Positions 34,731 to 44,731 are shown, counted from the stretch's first letter. The stretch: DNA of 44,936 bases from Actinobacteria bacterium Ga0077541 (GCA_001464995.1 LNEQ01000236.1:1-44936), one strand, 5' to 3'. Notes: generated by a model not told the origin, from the letters alone. A program made the numbers and translations.

Positions 34731-35143
34731 CAGTGGGTCCTCCTCATGGTCCGCGCCACGACGGGCGAGTAGCGGGGGATCAGGGAGGTCCCCCGGCGCC
34801 CGGCGAGCACGATCTGCCCGCGCGCGGCGCGGGCCTCCGCCACCGCGGTGCGGTGGTCCTCGATCATCTGGTCCATCTCGGCCCGCAGGGCCCGGGCGAG
34901 CCGCTGCTCGAGCCGCAGCACCCGCTCGATGCCGGCGAGGTTCAGGCCCTCCTCCGAGAGCTCCTGGATGCGCCGCAGCAGGGCCACGTCGGCCTCCGAG
35001 TAGACGCGCGTGTTGCGCGCCGTCCGCTGCGGCGTGATCAGCCCGCGCCGCTCGTACACCCGCAGCGTCTGCGGGTGCATCCCGGCGAGCTCGGCCGCGA
35101 TGCCGATCAGGAAGACGCGCGGGGGTGTGCGGCCGGTGCTCAC
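34730..35143 (-). CDS. hspR: HspR, MerR-family heat-shock repressor
   Basis: 137 residues from GTG 35143, which overlaps the dnaJ stop (GTGA). The MerR-type winged helix reads FLIGIAAELAGMHPQTLRVYERRGLITP followed by RVYSEADVALLRRIQELSEEGLNLAGIERVL, matching actinobacterial HspR. HspR binds HAIR operators before dnaK with DnaK as co-repressor and releases them on heat shock. Candidate operators are present upstream of dnaK at 38796-38842. The C-terminal tail ends VVARTMRRTH. Position between dnaJ and clpB is the classical actinobacterial order. Confidence 0.93.
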
Positions 35144-36231
35144 GAGAACAGGGTCTCCCGCGGATCGCGGGCGTCGATCTTGGCGAACTTCTCGAGCGCG
35201 TCCCGCTGCTTGGCCGACAGCTCGCGCGGCACGTCGAGGCGCAGCGTCGCGATCAGGTCGCCGCGTCCGCCGCCCTTGAGGCGCGGCGCGCCCTGCCCGC
35301 CGATGCGCAGCGAACGGCCGTCGGGGCTGCCCGGCGGCACGGTCAGCTTCACGCGGCCGTCGAGCGTCGGGACCTCGACCTGCGCCCCGAGCGCCGCCTC
35401 GGCGAAGGTGACCGGCACGTTGATCGCCAGATCGTCGCCCTTGCGCGTGAACAGACGGCTGGGAGAGACCCGGGTCAGCACGAAGAGGTCTCCGGCCGGG
35501 CCGCCGCGGGTGCCGGCCTGGCCCCGGCCCTTGACGCGGATCCGCGTCCCGTCCTTGACGCCCGGCGGGATCTTGACCTTGATCTGGGACCGCGTGGAGG
35601 TGGCGCCCGAGCCCGAGCAGGTCGGGCAGGGGTCGTCGATCACGGTGCCGTTGCCGCCGCAGCGCGGGCACGGCTCGCTGAACGCGAACGACCCCACGTC
35701 GCGGCCGCGCACGCCGCGCCCCTTGCACTCCGGGCAGAGACGCGGGTTCGTCCCGGGCTTGGCCCCGCTGCCGCCGCAGTCGGCGCAGGCGACCGGCGTC
35801 TCCACCGACACCGGCACCTGGGCGCCGGCCATCGCCTGGTCGAACGACAGGTTGACCTCCACCTCGACATCGGCGCCCTTCTGGGCCGCCGATCCGCCCG
35901 ATGCGCCCGTGGCACCTCCGCGGGCGCCGCGGAAGATCGTCGAGAACATGTCGGCGAAGTCGCCGAAGCCGGCGCCCGCCCCGCCGCCGGCCGGACCGGC
36001 CCCGTTGGGGCGACGGCCGCCGAACGCCGCGCGCGCGTCGTACTCGCGCCGCTTCTCGGGGTCCGAGAGCACGTCGTGGGCGTGGGAGATCTCCTTGAAG
36101 CGCTCCTCGGCCTTCGGGTCGTCCGGGTTGGCATCGGGGTGGTGCACCCGCGCCAGCGTGCGGTACGCCTTCTTGATCTCGTCGGCGTTCGCGGTCTTCG
36201 CGACGCCGAGGGTGGCGTAGAGGTCGTCCAC
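35140..36231 (-). CDS. dnaJ: DnaJ co-chaperone
   Basis: 363 residues from GTG 36231. J domain (about 1-70) with the HPD motif in [11 protein letters not shown], a Gly/Ala-rich linker, the zinc domain with four repeats ([32 protein letters not shown]), then the C-terminal substrate-binding domains. It stimulates DnaK ATPase and delivers clients. It lies 19 bases after grpE and overlaps hspR. Complete. Confidence 0.96.
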   Translation of the reverse strand: MDDLYATLGVAKTANADEIKKAYRTLARVHHPDANPDDPKAEERFKEISHAHDVLSDPEKRREYDARAAFGGRRPNGAGPAGGGAGAGFGDFADMFSTIFRGARGGATGASGGSAAQKGADVEVEVNLSFDQAMAGAQVPVSVETPVACADCGGSGAKPGTNPRLCPECKGRGVRGRDVGSFAFSEPCPRCGGNGTVIDDPCPTCSGSGATSTRSQIKVKIPPGVKDGTRIRVKGRGQAGTRGGPAGDLFVLTRVSPSRLFTRKGDDLAINVPVTFAEAALGAQVEVPTLDGRVKLTVPPGSPDGRSLRIGGQGAPRLKGGGRGDLIATLRLDVPRELSAKQRDALEKFAKIDARDPRETLFS

Positions 36232-36250
36232 TCGGTCTCGGTCCCCCTCC

Positions 36251-36840
36251 CTACTCGCCCGCCGGCGACGCGGCCGGTGGCCGCGCGGCGGCGATCACGA
36301 CCCGCGTGGGCCGCAGGACGTGCTCGGAGTGGCGGTAGCCCTTCTCCACCACCTCGATGATCGCCCCCTCGTCGTGGTGCGGAGAGGGCACCGAGGCGAT
36401 CGCCTCGTGCACGGTCGGGTCGAACGACCCGCCGCTCGCGGGGATCTCCTCCACCCCGTGCCCGGTCAGGAGCGCGGCGAGCTGCCCGCGCACCATCTCG
36501 AGGCCGGCGACGATCCCCTCGCCCTGGTCTCCCAGCGCGGCCACGGCGCGCTCGAGGTTGTCCATCACCGGCAGCAGGTCGCGCACCACCTCGCGCGTCG
36601 CCCCGACCGAGATCATCTGACGGTCGCGGTCGTTGCGCTTGCGGAAGTTGTCGAACTCGGCCTTGAGGCGCTGGAGCGCGTCGAGGTACTCATCGCGCTC
36701 GGTGGTGACCCGCTCGATCTCCTGAGAGGCCCCGTCGGCCGGCCCGGCGTCGTGCGTGGCGGAGCCGTCCGCGACGGAGCCCTCGACCACCGGCCCGGCG
36801 GTGTCGCCCGGGTCGGTGGTCGGGTCGGTGGGCTCGTGAC

Positions 36841-36844
<4 letters not shown>
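36251..36844 (-). CDS. grpE: GrpE nucleotide-exchange factor
   Basis: 197 residues. An acidic, disordered N-terminus precedes the long coiled coil ([33 protein letters not shown], split by turns) and the beta-wing with [20 protein letters not shown] and [21 protein letters not shown]. It releases ADP from DnaK and acts as a thermosensor in other bacteria. ATG 36844 overlaps the dnaK stop (ATGA), so the two are translated together. Confidence 0.95.
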
Positions 36845-38739
<1,895 letters not shown>

Positions 38740-38787
38740 GTGTGAACCGCCTCCTCGTGCCGGGCGAGCCCGGATTTCGCTGAGGAG

Positions 38788-38815
38788 ATAGTAGATCTAA
38801 GTCGGTTCATGTCAA
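38788..38815 (-). promoter_or_regulatory. dnaK promoter
   Basis: On the minus strand TTGACA (38815-38810) and TACTAT (38793-38788) are separated by 16 bases, an unusually good housekeeping promoter for this genome. Transcription would begin near 38781, about 40 bases before the dnaK start. The -35 box overlaps one half of a HAIR-like operator. Confidence 0.75.
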
Positions 38816-38842
38816 GTCTGATCTAAGTCAGATCGACTCAGA
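38796..38842 (-). promoter_or_regulatory. Two HAIR-like HspR operators at the dnaK promoter
   Basis: Read on the plus strand: TCTAAGT-N7-TGTCAAG (38796-38816) and TCTAAGT-N7-ACTCAGA (38822-38842). The HAIR consensus is CTTGAGT-N7-ACTCAAG, so the 7-7-7 layout and TCAAG/ACTCA cores fit while the shared left half has drifted to TCTAAGT. The first site covers the -35 box; the second includes the stop codon of nth. Confidence 0.65.
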
Positions 38843-39526
38843 TCCTCGCGTGCTTCCGCGCATGCGTCTCCGGCCCTCCGGGCAGACCTCCAGGAGCGCG
38901 CACCCCTCACACCGGGGCACCCGCGCCAGGCACACCGTCCGCCCGTGCGCGATGAGGCGCATGTGCGTCGCGAAGGCCTGCCCCACGGGCGTCCAGCGCG
39001 TCAGCCGGGCCGGGGCCCCCTTCGGCACGATGCCCGTCCGGAGCGCGATGCGGTGGACGTGGGTGTCGGCCGGGACGATGTGGGCGTCGAAGGAGAAGCA
39101 CATGACGCAGGCGGCCGTCTTGGGCCCGACGCCGGTGAACGAGGTGAGGAACGCCATCGCCTCGTCCAGCGGCACCGCGCCGAGCCACTCGAGGTCGCTC
39201 CCGCGCGGATCGTCGGCGATGCGGTCGAGCGTCTCCTGGATGCGCGGAGCCTTCTGGTTGGCGAGCCCGGCCACGCGAACGGCGTCCTCCACGTCGGCGA
39301 CGGGCGCCCGCCGCACCTCGTCCCAGGTCGGGAAGCGGGCCCGCAACTCGCCGAACGCCCGCTCCTGGTTCAGGTCGGTCGTGCTGTGGCTGAGCAACGT
39401 CGTCACCAGCTCGCTGACCGGCGGGTGCCGCCGCGCGTAGGGGAGGGGCCCGTAGGCCTCGGCGAGCCGTCGCACGATCTCCACCGTGTGCGCCCGGGTG
39501 CCCGGGCGGGGAGCGCGCGCGCTCAC
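38828..39526 (-). CDS. nth: Endonuclease III-family DNA glycosylase
   Basis: 232 residues from GTG 39526. HhH-GPD fold: FTGVGPKTAACVMCFSF holds the hairpin and catalytic Lys, followed by the conserved Asp in PADTHVHRI. The C-terminal iron-sulfur loop has the exact spacing C-X6-C-X2-C-X5-C (CLARVPRCEGCALLEVC). These enzymes remove oxidised pyrimidines and nick abasic sites. It is somewhat divergent from E. coli Nth, so the substrate range could differ. The start overlaps the upstream gene stop (GTGA), and its own stop codon lies inside a HspR-like operator of dnaK. Confidence 0.9.
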   Translation of the reverse strand: MSARAPRPGTRAHTVEIVRRLAEAYGPLPYARRHPPVSELVTTLLSHSTTDLNQERAFGELRARFPTWDEVRRAPVADVEDAVRVAGLANQKAPRIQETLDRIADDPRGSDLEWLGAVPLDEAMAFLTSFTGVGPKTAACVMCFSFDAHIVPADTHVHRIALRTGIVPKGAPARLTRWTPVGQAFATHMRLIAHGRTVCLARVPRCEGCALLEVCPEGRRRMRGSTRGSESI

Positions 39527-40299
39527 TCCTCGCCGGTCGGGGGCTCCGCGGCCGACGCCTCGTCGACCAGCGCGCGCTCGATCGCCTCCTCGGTCAGCGC
39601 GAGGATCGTCGGCACCCACACCAGGTCCTCGGCGGGGTCCTCGGGGACCGGGCCCGATGAGAGGACCGCGATCGCATCCGACGCCTCCGGGGCGTCGGGC
39701 GACTCGGTGGCGGCGACGGCGGTGCGCGCCCACTCGCGGATCTCGGGGTCGCCGGTGGAGCGCGCGAGCTCGGCGATGTCCTCCGTGCGGCTGCCGCCGG
39801 TGACGTACGCGGCGATCTCCGGGGCGAAGTCCTCGGGGTCGAGGTCGAGCATGTCGGCGGCGATCGCCCCCGCCGTGGTCGCCGCCGCCACGGCGGCGCC
39901 GGGACCACCCTCGGCGACGGCCGGCTCTGCGGCGCGCAGGCGCTCGCGCGAGCGGTCGCCCGCCGCGGCGAGCTCGGTGGCCGCGCGGACGGCGAGGGCC
40001 CGCGCCAGGGGCGAGTCGGGGTCGTCGTCGGCCGCCCACGCGAGAACCGTCTCGAAGGCCTCGACGTCCTCGTCGTCGGCCCTCCCGCGCGCCCGCAACA
40101 GGGCCGCCTCCATCGGCCCCCGCATGGCGGGCCAGTGCGCGGCCGAGGCCGCGCCGGCGAGCTCGGCCGCGTCGGCGCCCGGCTCGGCGTCGCCGCCGAG
40201 CGCGCGCGCCAGCGTCCACGTCTCCGGCCCGAGCACTCCGCGGGGGAGGCTGAGCCCCGTGAGGGAGAGGACGCGCACGAGAGCCTCCTCGGGCGTCAT
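39523..40299 (-). CDS. Acidic, Ala/Glu-rich helical protein of unknown function
   Basis: 258 residues from ATG 40299, which overlaps the stop of the FAH gene (ATGA), and its own stop overlaps the nth start. Strongly acidic, mostly helical repeats such as MEAALLRARGRADDEDVEAFE and DIAELARSTGDPEIREWARTAVAA, suggesting a helical-repeat scaffold. No Cys, no membrane segment, no known domain. Conserved overlap on both sides indicates real translation in the FAH-unknown-nth unit. Confidence 0.6.
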   Translation of the reverse strand: MTPEEALVRVLSLTGLSLPRGVLGPETWTLARALGGDAEPGADAAELAGAASAAHWPAMRGPMEAALLRARGRADDEDVEAFETVLAWAADDDPDSPLARALAVRAATELAAAGDRSRERLRAAEPAVAEGGPGAAVAAATTAGAIAADMLDLDPEDFAPEIAAYVTGGSRTEDIAELARSTGDPEIREWARTAVAATESPDAPEASDAIAVLSSGPVPEDPAEDLVWVPTILALTEEAIERALVDEASAAEPPTGEE

Positions 40300-41093
40300 C
40301 GGATCGTGTTCTCGATCGCGCCGAGCCCCTCGATCTCGACGCGCACGACGTCGCCGGGCTGGAGGAAGACCTGCGGGTCGCGGGCCTCGCCGACGCCGGC
40401 CGGCGTTCCGGTCGTGATGACGTCCCCCGGCTCGAGGGTGAAGCTCGCCGCGCACCAGGCGATCAGCTCGGCGACGCCGAACATCATGTCGGAGGTCGAG
40501 GCGTCCTGGCGCGGCTCGCCGCCCACCCACGTGCGCACGCGGAGCGCCTGCGGGTCGGGCACCTCGTCAGCGGTCGTGATCCACGGCCCGAAGGGGCCGA
40601 ACGTGTCGCCGCCCTTCGCGCGGGTCCACTGGGGCTCGGTCCGCTGGCGGTCGCGCGCGGTGACGTCGTTCATGACGGCGTAGCCGAACACGTGCGACAG
40701 CGCGTCGGACGCGGACACGCCGCGCGCCCGCGTCCCGATCACCACGGCGAGCTCCCCTTCGTAGTCGAGGGCATCGGTGTACGGCGGGCGCACGACGTCG
40801 CCCGCCGGCCCGGTGACCGAGGTGACCAGCTTGGAGAAGATGAGGGGCTCCACCGGGATCGGGACGCCCCGCTCGATGGCGTGCGCGAGGTAGTTGTGCC
40901 CCACTCCGAGCAGCTTGCCCGGCACGAGCGGCGGGGCCAGGGTGAGCCCCTCCAGGGGCACCGGCGGGCCGCTCTCGGCGGGGAGGCCGTCGAGCGCGTC
41001 ACGGACGTCGTGGCCGTCGAGCGGTTGCACGAGTCCTCCCCGGACCGATCCGAGGCGGGTCCGGCCGGGCTCGAAGAACGTGCACAGGCGCAT
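40296..41093 (-). CDS. Fumarylacetoacetate hydrolase (FAH) family enzyme
   Basis: 265 residues of the FAH fold, which uses a divalent metal to cleave or decarboxylate beta-keto acids. The ligand segment DYEGELAVVIG (Glu, Glu) and the Asp in VMNDVTARDRQ are present, with KGGDTFGPFGPWITT and ITTGTPAGVGEARDP completing the active site. N-terminal lid domain is short (about 70 residues). The gene starts 11 bases from the point where the genome turns to the lipid synthase on the other strand. Substrate unknown; possible roles are acylpyruvate hydrolysis or oxaloacetate decarboxylation. Confidence 0.9.
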   Translation of the reverse strand: MRLCTFFEPGRTRLGSVRGGLVQPLDGHDVRDALDGLPAESGPPVPLEGLTLAPPLVPGKLLGVGHNYLAHAIERGVPIPVEPLIFSKLVTSVTGPAGDVVRPPYTDALDYEGELAVVIGTRARGVSASDALSHVFGYAVMNDVTARDRQRTEPQWTRAKGGDTFGPFGPWITTADEVPDPQALRVRTWVGGEPRQDASTSDMMFGVAELIAWCAASFTLEPGDVITTGTPAGVGEARDPQVFLQPGDVVRVEIEGLGAIENTIR

Positions 41094-41167
41094 GCGCCGC
41101 TATCCTAGACCCACCCGGGAAGGCCGGTCCGCCCGGCGCTCCCACACGTCATCGAGGAGCGATCACC

Positions 41168-41779
41168 ATCAGCACCGAGGCCCAGGAGTACGACCCCGCC
41201 CCGTCGGGCGGAGCGGCCGCCGTCGTCTGGCGGATCGTCGACGCGAGCCGGATCACGCCGAACGGCGTGACGATTCTCGGCTTCCTCGGCATCTGCGCCG
41301 CGGCCATCCTCGTCCTGGAGCGGCTCTGGGTGATCGCGGCGTTCGTGTTCATCGCCTCCGGCCTGGTCGACTCGCTCGACGGCCTGCTGGCGCGCCATCA
41401 GGGGCGCGTCACGAACTTCGGCGCCTTCCTCGACTCGACGCTCGACCGCCTCGCCGAGGGCGTCATCCTCGGCGCGATCGGCATCACGTTCGCACAGGAC
41501 GGGATCGACTGGGCGGTGGGGGCGTGCTTCGTGGCCCTGACGGCCTCCTTCCTGGTCTCCTACGCCCGGGCGCGCGCCGAGGGGCTCGGCATCCCGGGAT
41601 CGAGCGGCGGGCTGATGGGCCGCCCGGAGCGCCTCGTCATCGTGGGGGCGTGCATGTTCATGGGGAGCGTCGGCGACGTCACGCCGGTGCTCATGGGCGT
41701 GCTCGCGGGCCTCAGCCTGATCACCGCGGGCCACCGCGTCGCGCTCGTCTGGAGCGCATCCGACGGCCGCGGTGAGTAA
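41168..41779 (+). CDS. CDP-alcohol phosphatidyltransferase, apparent ATC start
   Basis: Membrane enzyme that moves a phosphatidyl group from CDP-diacylglycerol to an alcohol. The signature DG-X2-AR-X8-G-X3-D-X3-D is exact in LDGLLARHQGRVTNFGAFLD followed by STLD. About six membrane segments. The conserved RITPNGVTILGF begins the family domain at about residue 29, so GTG 41267 is too late; no ATG, GTG, TTG or CTG exists in frame from 41102 to 41266. GAGGAG at 41154-41159 sits 8 bases before ATC 41168, which would encode the usual STEAQEY lead-in. 203 residues with that start. Followed at once by a PimA-like gene, suggesting phosphatidylinositol-type synthesis. Confidence 0.82.
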   Translation: MSTEAQEYDPAPSGGAAAVVWRIVDASRITPNGVTILGFLGICAAAILVLERLWVIAAFVFIASGLVDSLDGLLARHQGRVTNFGAFLDSTLDRLAEGVILGAIGITFAQDGIDWAVGACFVALTASFLVSYARARAEGLGIPGSSGGLMGRPERLVIVGACMFMGSVGDVTPVLMGVLAGLSLITAGHRVALVWSASDGRGE

Positions 41780-43586
41780 CCGCCCCACATTGCGGATCGC
41801 CCTGATCTCGCCCCACGCCTGGCCGCCGCGGGACGACGTCTCGCATCGCCTGGCGGCCGAGGCGGCGGCGCTCGCGCGACGGGGGCACCGGGTGACGATC
41901 CTCGCTCCGGCCACCCGGAGGGATCTCATCGCGGCGGGGCGCCAGCTGCTGCTGGCCGCCCAGGCGGGCGACGCCGACGCCCTCTCCCCGCCCCCGGGCG
42001 GGGTGCTCGAGGTGGCCGTCGGCCGCGCGCTGCCGGCCGGCGCGGGGCGCCGGGTGGGAGAGCCCTTCGACCTCTCCGCCACCCTCGAGACCGTGCTCTC
42101 GCGCGTGCCCTTCGACGTCGTCCACCTGCACGAGCCCCTCGCGCCGAGCCCGGCGCTCGCCGCGCTGCGCCACGCCCCAGGGGTGACGGCGGCGACCTTC
42201 CACCGGGCCGAGCCACTGGCCGGTGTCGCGTTCCTGCGGCCGCTGATCGACCGCGCGCTGGCCCGCGCCGATCTGCGCATCGCGACCACCGAGGCGGCCC
42301 GGGAGGCGCTCTCCGAGATCCTCCCCGGCGAGTACTCGGTCGTCGCCCCGGGCGTCGACGTCCGGGCCTTCCCATCCGCCGCGACCCCGGCCGACGGCCC
42401 CCCGGGCCTGGTCCTGATCGCCCGAGGGCGCGACCGGGTCGGCGTGCGATTCGCGCTCGGCGTGCTTCGCGGCCTCGATCTCGACCCCGTCGGGCCGGTG
42501 ACGCTGCTCGGCCCGGCCGATGCGCCCTGGCGCACGCGGGCGGCGGTGCCGAAGGCGCTGCGCGAGCGCGTGGAGGTCGTGCCCGACGGCGGCCCGGCCG
42601 CGCGCGCGGCGGTGCTCGGCGCGGCGGGCATCGCCCTCCTCGCCGCCCCCGAGGACGCCGCCGGGCCGGTGCTGCGCGAGGCGATGGCCGCGGGCTGCGC
42701 CGTTCTCGTGCCGCGCTGCGCGGCGGTCGAGGGGGCCGTGGTGCACGGGGTCGACGCCCTCGTGCTCCCGCAGTTCACCCGCGAGCCTTTCCGCGAGGCG
42801 ATCGCCGATCTCGCCGGCGACGCCGGCAGGCGCGCGCTGTTGGAGGAGGGCGCGCGTGCCCGGGGGCGCGGGCGCTCGTGGGACGACGTCGCCGCCGAGC
42901 TGGAGGGTCTCTACCGCGACGCGCTCGACGCGGCGCGGGTGCGGCCGGCCGACCAGCCCGCGCGGGTGGTGGCCGATCTGCACGTGCGCGCCGGCCGCGA
43001 CCTCTCGCCCGACCAGATCGTGGTCGCATGCGCGGAGCGCGGGATCGGCGTGGTCTGCGTGACCTCGCCGGACGGAATCGGCCCCGCGCGGGCGGCGGCG
43101 GCCGCGGCGCCCCCGTCGCTGACGGTGATCGTGGGCCAGGAGATCGCGACTGCCGAGGGGACCCTCGTCGGCCTCTTCCTGACCCACCCGGTCGCGACGG
43201 GACTGGTACCCGAGGACGCGGCGGCCGCCGTGCACGCGCAGGGCGGACTGGTGATGGTCCCCCACCCCGACGCCGGCGCGCCCCCGGCGGCCGTCCTGCG
43301 GCGCCTGGCCGGGTCGGTCGACCTGCACCAGATCATGAGCGGCGCGGACGATGTCGCCGACCCCGCCGCGCCGGCGCTCCGCCGGCTCGGCCTGAGGGTC
43401 TGCGCCGGCAGCGGGGCGACCCGCCCGCAGGAGGTCGGCACCGCCGTGACCGAGATGCCCTCCTGCGACGGTGCGACCGCGCTGCTCGAGGCGCTGGACG
43501 ACGGGGAGCTGCGCCGCAACACGCGCCGAGGGGCCACCAACGAGCCGCGGACACGGGGACGACGCCACCGATCGCCGAAGTCCTGA
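41772..43586 (+). CDS. GT4-type glycosyltransferase fused to a PHP-like domain
   Basis: 604 residues from GTG 41772, overlapping the phosphatidyltransferase by 8 bases. Residues 1-395 form a two-domain GT-B glycosyltransferase with LRIALISPHAWPPRDDVSHR at the start and AAPEDAAGPVLREAMAAGCAVL in the donor site, similar in placement to PimA mannosyltransferases behind PI synthases. Residues from about 399 resemble a PHP phosphoesterase: DLHVRAGRD, GIGVVCVTSPDG, IVGQEIATAEG and VMVPHPDAG. The first motif has lost its second His (normally DLHXHT), so catalytic activity of this half is doubtful. The basic tail is probably disordered. Lipid mannosylation is inferred from the neighbour. Confidence 0.75.
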   Translation: MSNRPTLRIALISPHAWPPRDDVSHRLAAEAAALARRGHRVTILAPATRRDLIAAGRQLLLAAQAGDADALSPPPGGVLEVAVGRALPAGAGRRVGEPFDLSATLETVLSRVPFDVVHLHEPLAPSPALAALRHAPGVTAATFHRAEPLAGVAFLRPLIDRALARADLRIATTEAAREALSEILPGEYSVVAPGVDVRAFPSAATPADGPPGLVLIARGRDRVGVRFALGVLRGLDLDPVGPVTLLGPADAPWRTRAAVPKALRERVEVVPDGGPAARAAVLGAAGIALLAAPEDAAGPVLREAMAAGCAVLVPRCAAVEGAVVHGVDALVLPQFTREPFREAIADLAGDAGRRALLEEGARARGRGRSWDDVAAELEGLYRDALDAARVRPADQPARVVADLHVRAGRDLSPDQIVVACAERGIGVVCVTSPDGIGPARAAAAAAPPSLTVIVGQEIATAEGTLVGLFLTHPVATGLVPEDAAAAVHAQGGLVMVPHPDAGAPPAAVLRRLAGSVDLHQIMSGADDVADPAAPALRRLGLRVCAGSGATRPQEVGTAVTEMPSCDGATALLEALDDGELRRNTRRGATNEPRTRGRRHRSPKS

Positions 43587-43605
43587 AACGCAGTCGTGCA
43601 GGAGT

Positions 43606-43620
43606 ACCGGGGACCCCGGT
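43606..43620 (+). promoter_or_regulatory. Palindrome before the UDG-like gene
   Basis: ACCGGGG-A-CCCCGGT at 43606-43620 is a perfect 7-bp inverted repeat with a one-base centre, followed by TAAATAT (43620-43626), an AT-rich -10-like patch, 12 bases before the start at 43638. It could be an operator for the downstream gene or a short terminator for the upstream one. Confidence 0.35.
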
Positions 43621-43637
43621 AAATATCGTCGTCGCCG

Positions 43638-44318
43638 ATGACCCCAGACCCTCCCACGCCGCGCTCGAGCCGGCCCTCCCGCCCGCGCCGCGCCGCGACC
43701 CCTCCTCCGATGGCCGGCTCGTCGCCTGAGGACATCCAGGACGCGTACCAGCGCAGGGCGATCGCCGAGATCGCGGCGCTGAACGACGAGATCATCGCGT
43801 GCGAGCGCTGCAACTCGGACGCCGAGCTCCCCGTCATGAGCTCCGGATCGCCGCAGGCCGAGATCATGATGATCAAGTGGAGCCCGAGTCTCTCGGAGCG
43901 GCAGGAGGGCGTCGCCTTCTTCGGCCGCGCCGGGACGGCCATCCTCAAGAGCGTGCAACGCCTGGGCATCGACCCGCTGCAGCTCTACGGCACCCTCTGC
44001 GTGAAGTGCAGCAACCTCGAGGAGGCCGAGGTGCTGGAGCTGTGCATGCCGTGGCTCGACCGCGAGGTGCACATCGTCCAGCCGAAGCTGATCGTCCCGA
44101 TGGGCGAGCGCGTCGTCGAGGCGCTGGCGGCCCTCGGCCACCCGCTCAGCGAGCCCCTGAAGCCCGAGCCGGGCGTGGTGCAGCGCTGGACGCCGACGAT
44201 CGACGCGCTCTACGTCCCCGACATCGACGCCTCGCTCGACGAGCAGAGCGCGAAGAGGGCCTTCTGGGACGCCTTCCGCGCCATCGGCGACTGGCACCAG
44301 GCGCAGCCTCCCTACTGA
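43638..44318 (+). CDS. UDG-fold iron-sulfur protein lacking uracil-glycosylase motifs
   Basis: 226 residues (ATG 43638; ATG 43710 would drop a Pro/Ser-rich leader). It follows family 4/5 uracil-DNA glycosylases in outline: N-terminal CERC, then GVAFFGRAGTAILKSV, TLCVKCSNLEEAEVLELC and LDREVHIVQPKLIVPMGERV. Cys55, Cys58, Cys121 and Cys136 have the spacing of the 4Fe-4S ligands (Cys124 is an alternative). The water-activating motif, normally GEAPG, reads IKWSPSLSE and the C-terminal HPS loop is absent, replaced by VPDIDASLDE. So the cluster and scaffold seem kept while the base-excision chemistry is lost or changed. Function unknown; DNA binding without cleavage is possible. Confidence 0.75.
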   Translation: MTPDPPTPRSSRPSRPRRAATPPPMAGSSPEDIQDAYQRRAIAEIAALNDEIIACERCNSDAELPVMSSGSPQAEIMMIKWSPSLSERQEGVAFFGRAGTAILKSVQRLGIDPLQLYGTLCVKCSNLEEAEVLELCMPWLDREVHIVQPKLIVPMGERVVEALAALGHPLSEPLKPEPGVVQRWTPTIDALYVPDIDASLDEQSAKRAFWDAFRAIGDWHQAQPPY

Positions 44319-44731
44319 CGCAGGTGGCGCCACGTGATCGTGCGTGCGGTCGGACGGGGCCGTGCGCGGGACGTGCGTCGACGCACTGATCTCCCTCTTG
44401 CGGGGAGATCAGGGCGGCAAATCGCCCTTAGCAGGGCGATTTGCATCTTGTGAGTCTGCAGGTGGCGGTTTCGCGTCTGGGGCCGTCGATCGCCAGGCTG
44501 GTGGCGAGCGGCCGGGTGTGACCCGTTTGCATCTTGACCCGGTGTGAGCCGGTGTCTTTGCCTTGATGTGTCCGCCCGTGTCGCTCGGCGCCGGCCTGGT
44601 GCCCGCCGCAGTGGCCTGATCAGGAGCCTGTCCGCCCCGCACGGGGCGTGACCCATCACAGGAATGCCGTGCGGTTCTCCCAAGCCCCAGGCCGGTCGCC
44701 GTCCCCCCAAGCGAGCCTGGAGGTGGATCCG
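44319..44731 (+). other. Non-coding, structure-rich stretch ahead of an IS110-type transposase
   Basis: No convincing gene in these 413 bases. Two perfect hairpins lie at 44386-44444, the 11-base direct repeat TTTGCATCTTG at 44440-44450 and 44526-44536, and nearer the transposase a GC stem (CGCCCCG/CGGGGCG around 44631-44647) nested in CCTGT/ACAGG. IS110-family elements carry a bridge RNA in the non-coding part before the transposase gene, so the last 150-200 bases are where one would be expected. The left boundary of the element cannot be fixed. Confidence 0.45.
44386..44444 (+). repeat. Pair of perfect hairpins
   Basis: CTGATCTCCC (44386-44395) pairs with GGGAGATCAG (44403-44412), loop 7; GCAAATCGCCC (44417-44427) pairs with GGGCGATTTGC (44434-44444), loop TTAGCA. 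The stems are 4 bases apart. Too regular for chance; either tandem terminators after the UDG-like gene or part of the insertion element. Confidence 0.7.

Noticed and set aside
34733-36220. Long plus-strand frames across the chaperone cluster
   Set aside because: Antisense shadows of hspR, dnaJ and clpB caused by high GC; no independent motifs.
44344-44547. 67-residue plus-strand frame after the UDG-like gene
   Set aside because: It runs through both perfect hairpins and has no ribosome site or family likeness.
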